This document shows positions 11,747-24,143 of a stretch of DNA of 64,000 nt, piece after piece. The notes under the pieces are model-generated. The model did no database searches. It was not told the origin of the DNA and was given only the letters and a program-made list of their open reading frames with translations. Source of the DNA: Plantago ovata (taxonomy: Eukaryota > Streptophyta > Magnoliopsida > Lamiales > Plantaginaceae); assembly GCA_028274465.1 (NCBI GenBank), contig CM051458.1, positions 34,732,692 to 34,796,691 on the forward strand, read 5' to 3'. Position numbers and translations under genes: made by a program. Within the stretch, counting starts at the first letter, position 1, and the number at the start of each line of letters is the position of its first letter.

Positions 11747-11837
11747 GTGGTAACCTTCAGCACTGAACCTAGATCCCCTTAGGTGCTTTCCGTAAACCAC
11801 TCTCACTTGATCAGTTTGGTAGTCTTTTGCTGACAGG

Positions 11838-14196
11838 ATGTCTTTAGGAGACGCTCCCTTGCTGAAGCTGGAAAACTATGAAAAAGGCGAAACAACATGA
11901 TGCTACATCTTGAGGCCATTAGTGATGAAATGGTCACTGTCATAAATGATGGACCTATCAAGATCACTAAACTTGAGAGAAGCTTTCCTCACAAAACCAC
12001 GGATCCCACTGGTAAGGAAACTATCTTAGGAGAACCGGTTGACACTGTCGTTCCAAAATCAAGAGAGGAATGGACTTCGGACGAAGCCAAGAGATTCCGT
12101 CTTGATGGCCAAGCAAGAAACATCATCATTCGATCAACTCCGGATACTATACAGTGCAAACTGTGGGGTGCCAAAATTGCTAAGGAAGCTTGGAAAATGG
12201 TTCAAGATCTTTGTGCTGGATCTGATAAAACCAAGGAAAACAAACTCGAAGTGCTGTAGTTAAAGTTCCAGAACTTTAAACAATGTACAAATGAGTCATT
12301 GGAAGACTTGGACTTCAGATTTACAACTCTAGTAAGTGTGATGGCTGCCTTAGGAGTTGGAAATCTCTACTCAGATTCTGAGAAGGTGAAAACCATTATC
12401 AGAAGTCTGAACCAAGAATGGATCCATACTCAGAATTTCTACTATAATCAAGGAATGCCAAACATCACACCTACAAAGTTGTTCTCTCATCTTGCTACTG
12501 TCAACTACGAGACAAAGCAAAGAGAAAATGTGTTTGCTGAAAAATCGCAAAACATTGCTCTTGCTGCAAAGCCGTCATCTTCTGAAAAGAAGAATGATAA
12601 AGAGCCTGCTGATGAAAATGCTTTAGTTGTTAAAAACATGAAGAAATTCATCAGTAAGGAACTTGAAAGGCGAAAAGCAAAAGAGAAGTTGAAAAAGCAT
12701 CTTGGTAACAGCTACCATAAATACAAGAATAAGGCTAGCTCGCTGAACAAGCAGGCTCAGCAAGCAAATTCCTCTAAAGAACCAGCCATTGGAAATGATC
12801 TCTACTCTTACTGCAAAAAGCCAGGACACTTCAAAGCAAATTGTCCTTTGCTGAAAGGTAAATCTGCTGAAAAGAAGAAGAAGTTCAAAAGGGCTTTTAT
12901 TGCTGAAGAAAAGAAGAAGCTTCAGGCAAAAATCGATGCGTTGTGCATTGATACCAGCTCCGAAGACAGTGAGGTAGAAAGCTCAGACACTGAAGAAGAA
13001 GAAGCCACTCTTGACGTAGAGATCGGCAAGGAAGTTTGTGGAATAGCTATGGAAGCTTATCCAGATGTATCAAACAACGAATTCTACCTCATGGCCGGTC
13101 AGGTAAACATTCCTACCTCTGACTCTGACTCATAAAGTGAAGATGATATTGACCTTTATAGAATTCAAGGAGAAATCGAAAGGTTTGAGAAAACTCTGAG
13201 CAAACAGCAAGAGAAACTACAGAATGCTGAAACTCTGACCAAGCAAACTACTGAAAAGTACGTATTGCTGAAAGAAGAGTCAGAAAAGAAAGATGTTGAA
13301 ATATTGCATCTCAAGAAGTTGATTGCTGAAGCTACAAAGAAGAATTCTCAAATGGCAATAGAATTGGAAGAGTATCAGTCCTCAATTCTAAAGTTACTTG
13401 CTGAAATATAAGAAATGAAAAAGATGAAAATCAATTTCAAACCTTATGCTGATGCAAGTAATACGCTGACTGAACTAAACTCTTATCTGAGAGATCCATC
13501 TCAGAAAGAAGGTTTAGGTGCAACCTATGAAGGTGATGACGTAATAATCTTGAGTAAAGACAAATCACCAATTACCTTTGTACGCGCAACTGATAGTGGT
13601 CAACCAGAACTCTATCAGATTGGTCAATCTAAGGTTGCTGAAAAATACAATCAAGTACCTACGACCGTAAAGCCCGCTGTTGCTACTCAAAGTCACAAGA
13701 CTTTAAAAGGAAAACAGGTTGCTGAAAAGCAAACTGTTAAGAAAAAGGATGCTAAAAAGCATTCCGCCAAACAAGTTGCTGAAAACCAATTTGTTAAGTC
13801 AAAAGGCAAGATTACTAAAAGTAATCAGAAGACCTTTGTTGACAAACCTGAATCAAGTAAGGTTGCTCAGACAAAAGCTCAGCATTCTCCGAAAAGTGGA
13901 CTCGGTTTCAAAACCAAGCAAAGTCAACTTTTTCATGAGTATAAGCAAAGTCAGCAAAGATACTTCAAATAGATGAATAAAACCAAGCCTAAGAGTTCTG
14001 ACAAAAATCAAAACGCTAGGGCTAGAAGGAACCTTGCCAGAAAAGAACTTACTGAAAAGTATGTTCAGCAAAAAGGTCAACCGAGCAAGACACCACATCA
14101 GAAAGTGGATTTGATCAGCACGAATCAAAAGTCTTTCAGCTCAAAACTTCCTAGTTCCTCATCAAGTAGAAAACAAGTCAAAGTTGAAAAAACTTA
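11838..14196 (+). pseudogene. C-1 gag (copia, long SIRE-type)
   Basis: The start ATG (11,838) opens MSLGDAPLLKLENYEKGE and needs a frameshift to enter the main frame at 11,897. The gag core (UBN2-like) contains EAWKMVQDLCAGSDKTKENK. An in-frame TAG (12,257) is followed by FRFTTLVSVMAALGVG. A zinc knuckle at about 12,806-12,847 reads YSYCKKPGHFKANC, with the first Cys replaced by Tyr. An acidic stretch, a coiled-coil stretch (about 13,150-13,410) and a basic region with repeated VAEK follow. Further stops lie at 13,133, 13,409, 13,970 and 14,194. The protein would form the capsid and bind RNA; this copy cannot. Confidence 0.82.
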
Positions 14197-14266
14197 AGAC
14201 TTGGGTTTTCACTGGACGCATTCTTGAACATGTTAATGGACATCCAATTTTGGATAATTAACTTGT

Positions 14267-17200
14267 TTGCTCTTGATTGTGCAGACTTCAGCCACGGAGA
14301 CAAACAATGCAATCTGGCACTTTGACAGTGGTTGTGGAAAGCACATGACGGGCAACAAGAATAACCTTATAAACTATAGACGGTGGTCTAAAGGTCCAAC
14401 AATAAGGTCCAACAATAAGTTTAACCTTTTCAGCATGAGTCAATTCGCTGATAAAGGATACTTCATCAAAATCAAAAGTGATGAATGTAAACTTATAGAC
14501 TTTGAGACAAAGAAGGTTATTATGGTTGCTAGAAGATCAGGAGGTTTGTACACTGTAGATTGGTCTTCAGCAATCGCTGAAAAATGTCTTGTCTCATATC
14601 ATGATTGCCTTGCTGAAAAAGCATGGTTATGGCATAAACGAACAAGTCACCTAAACTTCAAGACGCTGAATAAGCTGTCTAAAAAGGCACCTGTAGTTGG
14701 ATTACCTAAGGTTTCTTTCAAGAAGGATGGTGTTTGCAATGCATGTCATCAAGGAAAGAAAACCAAATCTTCTTTTAAGAACAAGGCAGTACAGTCAACT
14801 ACAAAACCTTTACAACTCTTGCACATGGAATTGTTTGAATCTTCTTCAACAAGCTATGCTGGTAAGAAGTATGGTCTGGTGGTGGTAGATGACTATTCAT
14901 GATTCACTTGGGTAGTATTTATCAAGCACAAGTCTGAAACAAGGACTGAAATACCTAACTTGCTGAATAAGCTTGAAGTCATGAAAAATGACAAGGTAAA
15001 AGTCATAAGAACAGACCATGGTACTGAGTTTGGGAACCAGTACATAACTGAGTATTGCACTTCAAAAGGCATACAACATCAGTTATCCTCAGTAAGGACA
15101 CCACAACAAAATGGTGTTGTTGAAAGGAAGAATCGCACCCTAAAAGAAGCTGCAAGAACAATGCTTGCTGATACTGAAATAAGTGAAGCTTACTGGATTG
15201 AAGCGATTAATACCGCCTGCTATACTCAAAATAGATGTCTGATTACTAAGGAATACAACAAAACTCCCTATGAGTTATTTGTTGGAAGACCTCCTAACAT
15301 CACCCATCTAAGAGTATTTGGTTGTAAGTGTTTTGTTCTTAACAATGGTAGAGAATACCTAAGAACATTTCAACCAAAGGCAGACGAAGCGAAATTTCTT
15401 GGTTACTCCTTGCATAGTAAAGCTTATAGAGTTTACAACAAAAAGGCACAAAAGATCGAAGAATCAGTGCATGTTGTATTCTACGAAAAGTCACAAGGAG
15501 TGCCTGCTGAAGAAGAAATATCAGATTGTATGAAGAAGTTACTCATACACGAGCAAAGAACTGAATCTGATGCTAGGCAAGTCAAGTCAATTGAACTAAA
15601 TGATGATTCTGACAATGACTCTCCTCCCCCGAGTCATGACAAGATAAATATAGTTCATGACAAAGAATTTCTAGCAAAAGACGCAGTTGCTCCGGATGTT
15701 GCTGAAACAATGCAACTTCCTGTGCCTGCTGACGAGTTACCACAATTTAGCAATGCTGAACAAGCAGTTGTTGATGAACCAATCTCAGCAGAGACACAAC
15801 AAAATACCAGTAGTACTGAGCAAGTACATACTGAAGAGTCACATGCTGATGAGCAAACTTATCTTGATCCAAAGAGCAGAAAACTTGTTAATAAATGGAT
15901 TAGAGATCATCCCTCTACGGATATGATTGGTGATATTGACAAACGCCAAGTGACTAGATCCAAAGTATCTGCTACTCATGGACTTGCTGAAGAAGCAAAT
16001 TTCGTAGAAGTAGAAGCTTTATTCTCTTGCTTTGTTTCAGAAATTGAACCCAAGACCATAGAAGAAGCTTTAAAGCTTTCTTAATGGATCAAGCTAATGC
16101 AAGAAGAAATGGATCAATTTGAAAGGAACAAAGTATGGAAACTTGTACCCCTTGCTGAAGACAAGAAAGCAATTGGTACAAAGTGGGTGTTCAGAAACAA
16201 GCTGAGTGAGTCTGGTGAAGTAACAAGGAACAAAGCACGTTTAGTTGCTCAAGGTTACTGTCAGACTGAAGGATTGGACTATGATGAGTCTTATGCACCA
16301 GTTGCAAGATTGGATGCAATTAGACTTTTCTTGGCCTTTGCTGCTCACAATGACTTCATTGTTTATCAAATGGATGTTAAAAGTGCATCCTAAATGGTGA
16401 ACTTGCTGAAGAAGTCTACCTAGAACAACCCCCTGGCTTTGAAGTTCCCTCAAAAACCAAGATGGTATACAAGCTTCAGAAAGCTGTATATGTTCAAAAG
16501 CACCAAGAGGTTGGTATGATACCTTAGCTAAGTTCTTGCTGCATAATGGTTTCAAGAAAGGTGAAGTTGACAAAACTTTGTTTACGATGAACCATGATGG
16601 TAAAATACTCTTAGTTCAGATTTATGTGGATGGCATAATATTTGGATCTAAGGACAAGCAACTTTGTGATGATTTTGCCAAACTCATGACAAACAAGTTT
16701 GAAATGAGTATGATGGGTAAATTGAATTATTTCCTAGGATTGCAAGTCAAGCAACTCAAAGATGGAATATTCATAAATCAAGCAAAGTATGCAAAGGAAA
16801 TGCTCATAAAGTTTAGGATCAAAGAGGAAGAAAAACCTGAAAAGATCCCTATGAGTGTTGGTACCGAATTGGGCTATACTAAAGAAGATAAGTGTGTTGA
16901 AAGAACACAAGTATAGGAAGCTCATTGGTTCCTTGTTGTATTTAACAGCAGGTAGACCTGACATTCAGTATGTCGTTTGTGTGTGTGCAAGATTCCAATC
17001 TGATCCAAGAGAATCACACTACAAAAAGGCACTTAAGATACTGAAATATGTCAAAGGTACAGTCAATGTTGGATTATGGTATCCTAAAGATTCTGGACTA
17101 GAATTGGTTGGTTATTCTGATGCTGATCATGGAGGATCAACTCTTGATAGAAAAAGTACTTCTGGAACTTGTCAGTTTCTAGGTACTAGATTAATATCAT

Positions 17201-17573
17201 TGTTCAGCAAGAAGCAAACATGTATTGCCAATTCATCTACTGAATCTGAGTACATTGCGGCTGGTTGTTACACAGCTCAAATCCTATGGATTCAGCAACA
17301 ATTAAGAGATTATGGTATTTCTGCAAAGAAAACACCAATCTTTTGTGATAATACAAGTGCTATTGCTACACGCAAAATCCTAAGTATCACTCAAGGACAA
17401 AGCACATTGATATTAGACATCATTTCATTAGAGATCATGTGGAAAAAGGAGACATTGAGGTTGTGAAAGTAGGTACTGATGATCAACTTGCTGACATCTT
17501 TACCAAGCCCCTACCAGATAATAGGTTCGCAATGCTAAGGTATAACCTTGGATTGATTGAACTACCTCAATAG
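14267..17573 (+). pseudogene. C-1 pol (protease, integrase, RT, RNase H)
   Basis: The order is typical of copia. The protease motif is WHFDSGCGKHMTG, with sequence deleted after it. GAG-pre-integrase has WHKRTSHL and CNACHQGK. In the integrase core the first catalytic Asp is Glu (LHMELF), with RTDHGTEF and NGVVERKNRTL present. The RT has KWVFRNK and YVDG where YVDD is expected. RNase H has GYSDADHGG, STESEYIAAG and ends DIFTKPL...LGLIEL. Stops lie at 14,900, 16,082 and 16,391. Frameshifts occur near 16,400-16,530, 16,910 and 17,370. Sequence up to 16,391 shares the gag frame, which suggests an original single polyprotein. Confidence 0.85.
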
Positions 17574-18346
17574 TAAGGGATACAATTGGCTGATTGCTGA
17601 AACAGGCATTCAGTACATGTATAAAGCTCCTTCCACTGATTTCTTCTAAAAGAAATGATAGTTCACTACATGATTGCTGAAACAAGCATTCAGCAAGTAA
17701 TTCCTTCAAACGGATATTGTTAGGAAACTTGATCACTTGCTGAGACGGGCACTCAGTAAGAGAAAAACTTTAAGGATTTATGAAACGGGCATTCAGACAA
17801 TCAAAGATACTGAAACAGGTATTCAAGTATCAAAGGAAAAACCTGAGACGGGAACTCAGCAAAGAGCAAGACACTTCTCGGCTTTACCAAGGATATTCAA
17901 ATAAAAAGAATTTGTGAGACTGACTAAGCGGGAATCAGAAATGCTTTTAACTTAAAGAAATATGAGATATTTAATTAAGGGGGAACTTTCAAGCAAATGC
18001 AAGGTTGTACTTAAAAACGTAAGTGTCAAAGTCAATTTGTCCAAAATCGCTAAAGATTCTCCTTTACTTCAGCAAGCAATTAGCGCTGTGGTAAAAAGGA
18101 TCAAATCCCGTGACTCAAGGTAAAATCAATTTGTGACGTTAATCGTTGCACAGATAAACTCGCTTAATCATGACATGAAATACAATCATGGCCATTGATT
18201 AAAGTAGTTTTGATCTAACGGTTTAATATCACAAAGAGAAAGTGTGCTCTGACGGTTTTTGTTAGTGGAACACTACGCATTTAATGCAACGGCTCCACTA
18301 ACGCAGTTGATCTCTTTTTACCCTTCTGAGAACTCAAACCGTTGAG
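17574..18346 (+). other. C-1 spacer after pol
   Basis: No ORF is seen. It holds a hairpin array (17,597-17,859) and sequence matching, in reverse, the 47,650-48,150 spacer of C-2. It breaks off at the assembly gap. Confidence 0.7.
17597..17859 (+). repeat. Array of six short hairpins (CTGAA/G...C/TTCAG)
   Basis: Six 17-base units lie at 17,597, 17,677, 17,740, 17,780, 17,810 and 17,843, with irregular spacing. Examples are CTGAAACGGGCATTCAG and CTGAGACGGGCACTCAG. The arms form a 5-bp stem around the loop ACGGGCA. The fifth pair is A-T in some units and G-C in others, so the stem is kept while the sequence varies. A corresponding array occurs in C-2 at 48,200-48,576. Confidence 0.72.
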
Positions 18347-18446
18347 NNNNNNNNNNNNNNNNNNNNNNNNNNNNNNNNNNNNNNNNNNNNNNNNNNNNNN
18401 NNNNNNNNNNNNNNNNNNNNNNNNNNNNNNNNNNNNNNNNNNNNNN
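18347..18446. other. Assembly gap, 100 N
   Basis: Exactly 100 N suggests a placeholder of unknown size. By comparison with C-2, several kilobases (post-pol ORF and most of the 3' LTR) could be missing here. Confidence 0.9.
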
Positions 18447-18710
18447 TCTGTACATTGTCACTCTGCTCACTTGCTGAAACTAGCACTTACTGAAAAACAC
18501 TTATTGTATAAAGACTTCCACACTCTGTTTTTAAGTACCAGTAAAACTCATTACTAAAAAGTAACTAGTACTTGCTGAGAAAGTTAAGTATCAGCAAACT
18601 CATTACTGAAAAATAATAAGCCCTTCCTGAGAAAGTCTTTAAACGATGAATGTTTGAAAAGACTATTCACCCCCCCTCTAGTCTTTTCTTGTTGTTTAAA
18701 GGGACCAACA
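18447..18710 (+). repeat. C-1 3' LTR, final 264 bases
   Basis: It matches the end of the 5' LTR (about 11,485-11,746) to the same terminus GGGACCAACA, followed by target copy TCCAG. Confidence 0.88.
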
Positions 18711-19800
18711 TCCAGGTCTTGGCGTGATCAAGTAAATACAACATGACTGGTAGGAGCATCCAATTTCACAATGCAACTCTTGGTTGGTTAAGTCAAACTT
18801 AACCGGATGCCCTCACATTTACAAGTCTTGGCCCAATCCAGTAAACATAAGTAAGTCATCACCATAGGCAAGCTCTAGACGCCCCAACGACGAGATAGTG
18901 GTGCCTACGAGGGCAGTACACCCTGAAACGAAGAAGTTCTTGAATAGAGCTCCCTATGGAAGGCATCGTCGAAACATATATAAAACATATATAATCGAGA
19001 CTTACATTACATGGGTTTTAGCTATGAGGGTTATTTAATCAACCATCTACAAACACATAAGGGCGCCGCTTACCCACATGCACGAGCGGTCTACATATAA
19101 CGGATGCCGCCTATCCATTCTAATTCTAAGACGCGCTCAAGCACATAATGGGCACCGCCTACCCATACATACATACATACAATAATATGCGGTCCGACAA
19201 ATAATAGGGTGTCGTCTACCCTCACACGCAATCCAGTCGAACATAAAGTAAAGTGCAACTTGCGTGGTATTTAAATAGGCATTAACATACAATAGCAAGT
19301 ATGAACATGTCATAAGAAAATAAACATGTGTCTATGTGGATAACAAAAGAATTCATGATCCAATTATGAAAATTATAAACCCATATTTATAATTTCTATG
19401 TAACTGAAAGTTTAGGGACTAGATTGAAATTTCAAAAACTCTAGGGACCAAGTAGCAAGTTTCGAAAACCATGAGGATCTATTTGTAATTTTCAAAACTT
19501 CAAGGGCTTAAGTTTAATTTATAAAAGTGGAATGACCTATTTACAATAAACAATAAATTGATAAATTGAAATAGCCCCTTCAACTAAATATAAATTAATT
19601 CCTTCGTTAATACTAATTACAAATAAGTCCAATTTATATTGTAAATATAAAATTCAATCTATATTATATTCCAAATATAATATTAAATCCAAAATTTCCA
19701 AAATTTTGATTGATGGGGTCAAACCCTTTATTGGAAAACCGAATATATCAAATATATTCTTTAAAATTTCGAACAGGGTAGTTTATCAAATAAACTAAGT
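18711..19800 (-). mobile_element. Copia A-minus leader (5' untranslated part)
   Basis: It is the reverse complement relative of the A-2 leader at 61,305-62,250. It is non-coding, with a four-unit GC-rich repeat at 19,043-19,242. On the minus strand it continues across the C-1 insertion to 10,228, where the match to A-2 (GGATCTTGGCC) resumes. Confidence 0.78.
19043..19242 (-). repeat. Leader repeat, about four 47-bp units
   Basis: On the minus strand GACCGC (or a variant) is followed 10-20 bases later by GGGTAGGCGGCGCCC-like blocks, four times. The same four-unit pattern is at 61,765-61,948 in A-2. Confidence 0.7.
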
Positions 19801-20905
19801 TGACAACATTGTCAACAAAAGCAATCCAGCTGGAATGTCATCTAGTCAGTTGACCAGAAGCCGGTCCATCGTGTAGTGTGACACATAGGGCCTCAATGTA
19901 TTAAACTAGACAAGACAACTAGGCATCATGGAATTCTCAGACGATTCCATTTGCAATATTAATACATGAAGATGTTTGAGGGGAAACCTCCAAACTCCCT
20001 TTCGTTGTGAAGCCTGTTGCACCCAATGCGGCGATGGTAAGGTCCTTTCATCTAACTGACTCGACTGCATCAAGGATCGATGATGTGTATATCCTATTAA
20101 TGCACTCATGGCGCCTCAGGGAGTTGTTTCGTTTAGTGGATATATCTCTGACTATCATAATTTATCCATGCGTTGGCGAAAGACTTTACCAACACAACTA
20201 TGACGACTATGAGCATCGCTCTCCAATGCTACATATGAGAGATGAATCCTCTCCAAAGATCACTTACCATGCACACTTTGTATTATTGCCATGATCCCAG
20301 AAGGGCCATATCTACCGTGTATTTCAGGGTGCAAGCATTGGTTCCAACCAAAGGCCATGGCGCAACAAATGTGATGGTAAAGTCCTCAGAGTCCAAGGGC
20401 GAATGGCATCACTTCCACAACTTCGGTTCCCATAGACACCTCAGTGTATTGTATACATCGATGGAGACCCGGTGGGTACTTCCATTGTTCGGATAATCTC
20501 CTAGAGCAACTATGTGCAGTTATGGGAACATTATGGACTCCCTCCAACAATACATTCCATGGTCGTGGGAACACTTGCTCCAACAAGTATAACATCCACG
20601 CATACTAGTCTCGATTGCCTCATTCAGACCCCTACATCCTAGATGAGCTTTGACTAGGGAGAGTTTGGGATGAATGATAATTCACATAGTTCCCATTAAT
20701 TATGTGATCAGTCATTCATCCACTGGGGACATGTTTGATATCGATACAGACCAACCAGATAAAGATATGACATGTTGTATGCCCGGTTTAATATAAATAC
20801 ATAAGTAAATATAAACGTGAATAGAAAACATATATTATATTACGTTGATTGTGATGTAGTATATATGTCCTTAAATGTGGTTGTCTCTAGGACATATTAC
20901 TAACA
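19801..20905 (-). repeat. A-minus LTR fragment
   Basis: On the minus strand it starts TGTTAGTAATATGTCCTAG at 20,905 and matches the A-1 LTR (225-1,232, then 7,327-7,360). It carries the site where B-1 inserted in A-1, here empty. The rest of the LTR and the primer site are absent; a deletion joins it to leader sequence near 19,800-19,860. It interrupts a family D LTR whose sequence resumes at 20,906. Confidence 0.8.
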
Positions 20906-21281
20906 CTACCCACTAAGTCCACCACAAGTTGTTCATGACCTACAACACTGTGATCCTCTTAGTAGACATGATTAGTTCCACTATGTAAGCATGCCTGAAC
21001 CCCCGATAGAGAATAGTACTAATTCATACGATTCATTCGCATGGTCCATTGATATAATCATTACTACCGTGACGTAGCCAAGCTTGTATAACCACTACAG
21101 ATCCTTCACAGATGACTCGTAGATCGAATATAGGCAAAGGCTGCAAACCTTGTTTCGTCTACCTCTTATCAAAGAATACCACTGAGTTGAAACAGAGAAA
21201 TCCGGCTTCCCGTTAAGGGAACTTGAGCTCAGGACTTAACGATAGTATGTCGAACCAGCTTAACAAGGGAGTCTATTTTTT
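20906..21281 (-). repeat. Family D LTR, minus copy, second part
   Basis: It is the reverse complement of about 22,005-22,370 in the plus copy. Together with 25,484-26,188 it rebuilds one contiguous minus-strand LTR. It is cut at 20,905 by A-minus. Confidence 0.78.
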
Positions 21282-23470
21282 TGTTGGTAGAGTTGTGCCC
21301 GTCAAGCGATAGTTCGCCTTAGTGCGTTGTAATAAATCCATTTCGGTTATCTGAATTAATATGAATCAAGTAATTACGAATTCCTTGCTTGCCTTGTTTA
21401 CATTCTTCAGTGTTACAAGTACTTAAACAGTTATCTGTAAATCCGGACATACATCTTGGTAACCATAAGTCTGGTATACATGTGTGATTGTATACAGTAG
21501 GATAAGACTTTACATGGTAGTTGTATGTAGAATTGGTCAGCAATGATCATGTCTTTAGGATTGGGACAAGAGGATCTAAAGTTGCTTTGTTGGGATTCTA
21601 TACTTCGGTGATGGCTAAAACCTATGAGGGGTTGGCTTATCCAGGCTGACTGATCGAGCGAGACCATATAGGAACAACTTCATATGGTTCGGGGAAAAAT
21701 GTGGGACCTTGACACAACGAGAAGCGAATAACTCACTACAATTGCCGTTAAGTTTGGTTAGTTGAGTTAGTTCAAGCTAGTATCGTCACCGATGATCATG
21801 AAGTCACAGATCGTAACTGGTTATAACATGAACGAACTAATGCGCATAGTTATGGTAACCTTAAAGTCTACAGGGAGTGTTCATCACCGTGTGTCTCTAG
21901 TCCTGTTTTCTTAGCGTATCTAATTATGTGTAGGCGGGAACGTTTGTAACATAGTGGATTCCCTCACTCCGTAATTGGAGGACAAAAGATCGAATCCATT
22001 GTTAAGCTGGTTCGACAATGGTTGTTAAGTCCTGAGCTCAAGTTTCCTTGGCGGGAAACTGGATTTCTCTGTTTGAACTCAATGGTATTTTTGGATAAGA
22101 GGTAGATGAAACAAGGTTAACGTCCTTTGTCTATATTCGATCTACGAGTCATCTGTGAAGGATCTGTAGTGTTTATATAAGCTTGGCCACGTCGCGGTAG
22201 TAATGATTATATAAATGGACCATGCGAATGAATCGTGTGAATTAGTACTATTCTCATATCGGTATTTCAGACGTGATTATATAGTGGAACTAATGATGTC
22301 TACTAAGAGGATCATAGTGTTATAGGTCCTAAACGACTTGTGGTGGATTAGTGGGTAGCCCTTTGAGAGTAGGTCCGTCGTCCTATTCTTGCGGCTCTAC
22401 AGACTGATACGAATAATATAAGACGACAACGACATATCTGTGTTTACTTTTATATGTGCTACAAAGATGAACTTGACATGTGTTACATGCAAATGAACAA
22501 ATAATACTTTGATCTATACTTGGATAGCTCACATAATAACTTCTAGTTATTTATGCAAATTGCTTGAGGCGTCGTATATGCTTCTATAAGTCAATTGAAG
22601 TACAAGAGAAAAATTGTAATTTATCATAATTACATTTTGATACTTTGAATTATATTCGATTTGTTCACATAATGACAATTGGGTCATGTATGCAATTGCT
22701 TGATACATCAGATATGTTTATGTAAGCCAATTGAATGACAGGGGTAAAAGTGTAATTTACCAAATTACACTGGTGACACTTTGAACTATGTTTGATTAGT
22801 TCACAATGTGTATGTAATTGTGGGAAGCGTTTGGAAACGTTTCGGAGAACAATTAAAGTGTTGGGACCAAATTGCAAGTTTTCCGGTAATTGCAATTTCG
22901 GTGACTTAGATTATTGTTATTTACTTGGGAATAATAAGTATGAACTTAGATACATTTCATATGTGTTATGAAGTTGTTTGGTTCATACCTTGAATCAAAA
23001 GGGTTGCGGTGAAACATATCGGAAAAGTTCAAGGACCAGTTTGGAAATATGGAAAGTTTTTCATTACGAATTATTTTCCTTGATAATATTGTTCGATATA
23101 TTATTTGGAACAACTTTTGTACAGGTACCTTGGTAAAATATGAATGGTTTATTTTATAAATCACTGTACCTGTTTTACGCAGCTTCACATAAGTTCCGGG
23201 ACTGTTTTGCAGTTTTCACTTTTTGCTGAATAGTGCTGCACGAAAATTGTTATTAAAATAATAATTTTTGGATGTTATGAAATTGTAACTAATGAGAAAC
23301 AAACTCTTAATAGGTTTCTAGTTGAGATAACAATTTACTGATTGGATCAGAAAAGCATATTCTTTCGGATATCATTTTCCTGATAAAATCAAATAAAATC
23401 AAAACTTATTCCTCTAGAAAATATACAGCTGATCGATCATCTATGTGGGCCCCCTAGTCGATTTCTATTG

Positions 23471-23480
23471 TTATAAATAG
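23471..23480 (+). promoter_or_regulatory. Possible TATA box in D solo LTR
   Basis: TTATAAATAG is followed by CT-rich sequence, as at plant promoter starts. There is no other support. Confidence 0.4.
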
Positions 23481-24134
23481 AGAGCAATAGACTTCGTTTT
23501 TCAGTTGCTAGCTACTCTTGATTTTTGAAGTCTCTTCTCTCATCATAACACTTATAAAATAAAACCCTACCTCATAACAGCCATAGTCAAAATTCTCAAG
23601 ATCTCCATAGCTTTGAGATTTGTTCTTCGTTGTTCAATCTTTAGTTGTCTTGAGTCCTCTCTCACTATTCCTTATCTGGAGCAAGTAAGAACAAGATCGT
23701 GGTATCGATTCAACAAAATAATAAATCTTACTCCCTCCTTGCTGTCGGCCGACACCATCATCATCCTTGGTGTTTCAAATTTTGTTCGTGAGATTGTAGA
23801 AGGATTCAAGAAGTGATTTTCTAATTTCATGTGTTGTTGATTTACTGTTTGGAAGCTTGTAGTACACAGACGAACAGCTAGCAATTTGCACTACATTATT
23901 GGGTACATATTCTTGATCTTAGAATATGTGAACTAGGATCTTAATGTGTCTGCATTTATTGTTTGGTATATATGTGATTGTTATTCCGTTGCATGACTTA
24001 TGAATTCATATTATATGGATTTATGGTGATTCATAAGTTTATGATAATTATATGAACATGGAGTTTTGCTATTCTAGATGAATTGAAAACTTGCTAGTTA
24101 GTCATTATGGTATCATGTAAGAGAGGGTTGTAAT

Positions 24135-24143
24135 TTATTTATA
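24135..24143. repeat. 9-bp target duplication, left (TTATTTATA)
   Basis: It is identical to 25,315-25,323. Nine-base duplications are characteristic of Mutator-type transposons. Confidence 0.85.

Larger units (their letters stand above)
10229..18710 (+). mobile_element. C-1: SIRE-like Ty1/copia element, broken
   Basis: It lies inside the leader of A-minus. It has a 1.5-kb 5' LTR, a long gag with coiled coil, protease, integrase, reverse transcriptase and RNase H, a hairpin-rich spacer, a 100-N gap, and only the last 264 bases of the 3' LTR. Copies C-2 and C-3 carry a long ORF after pol, as SIRE/Maximus copia elements do; in C-1 that part must fall in the gap or be deleted. Several stops and frameshifts make it inactive. 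Confidence 0.88.
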
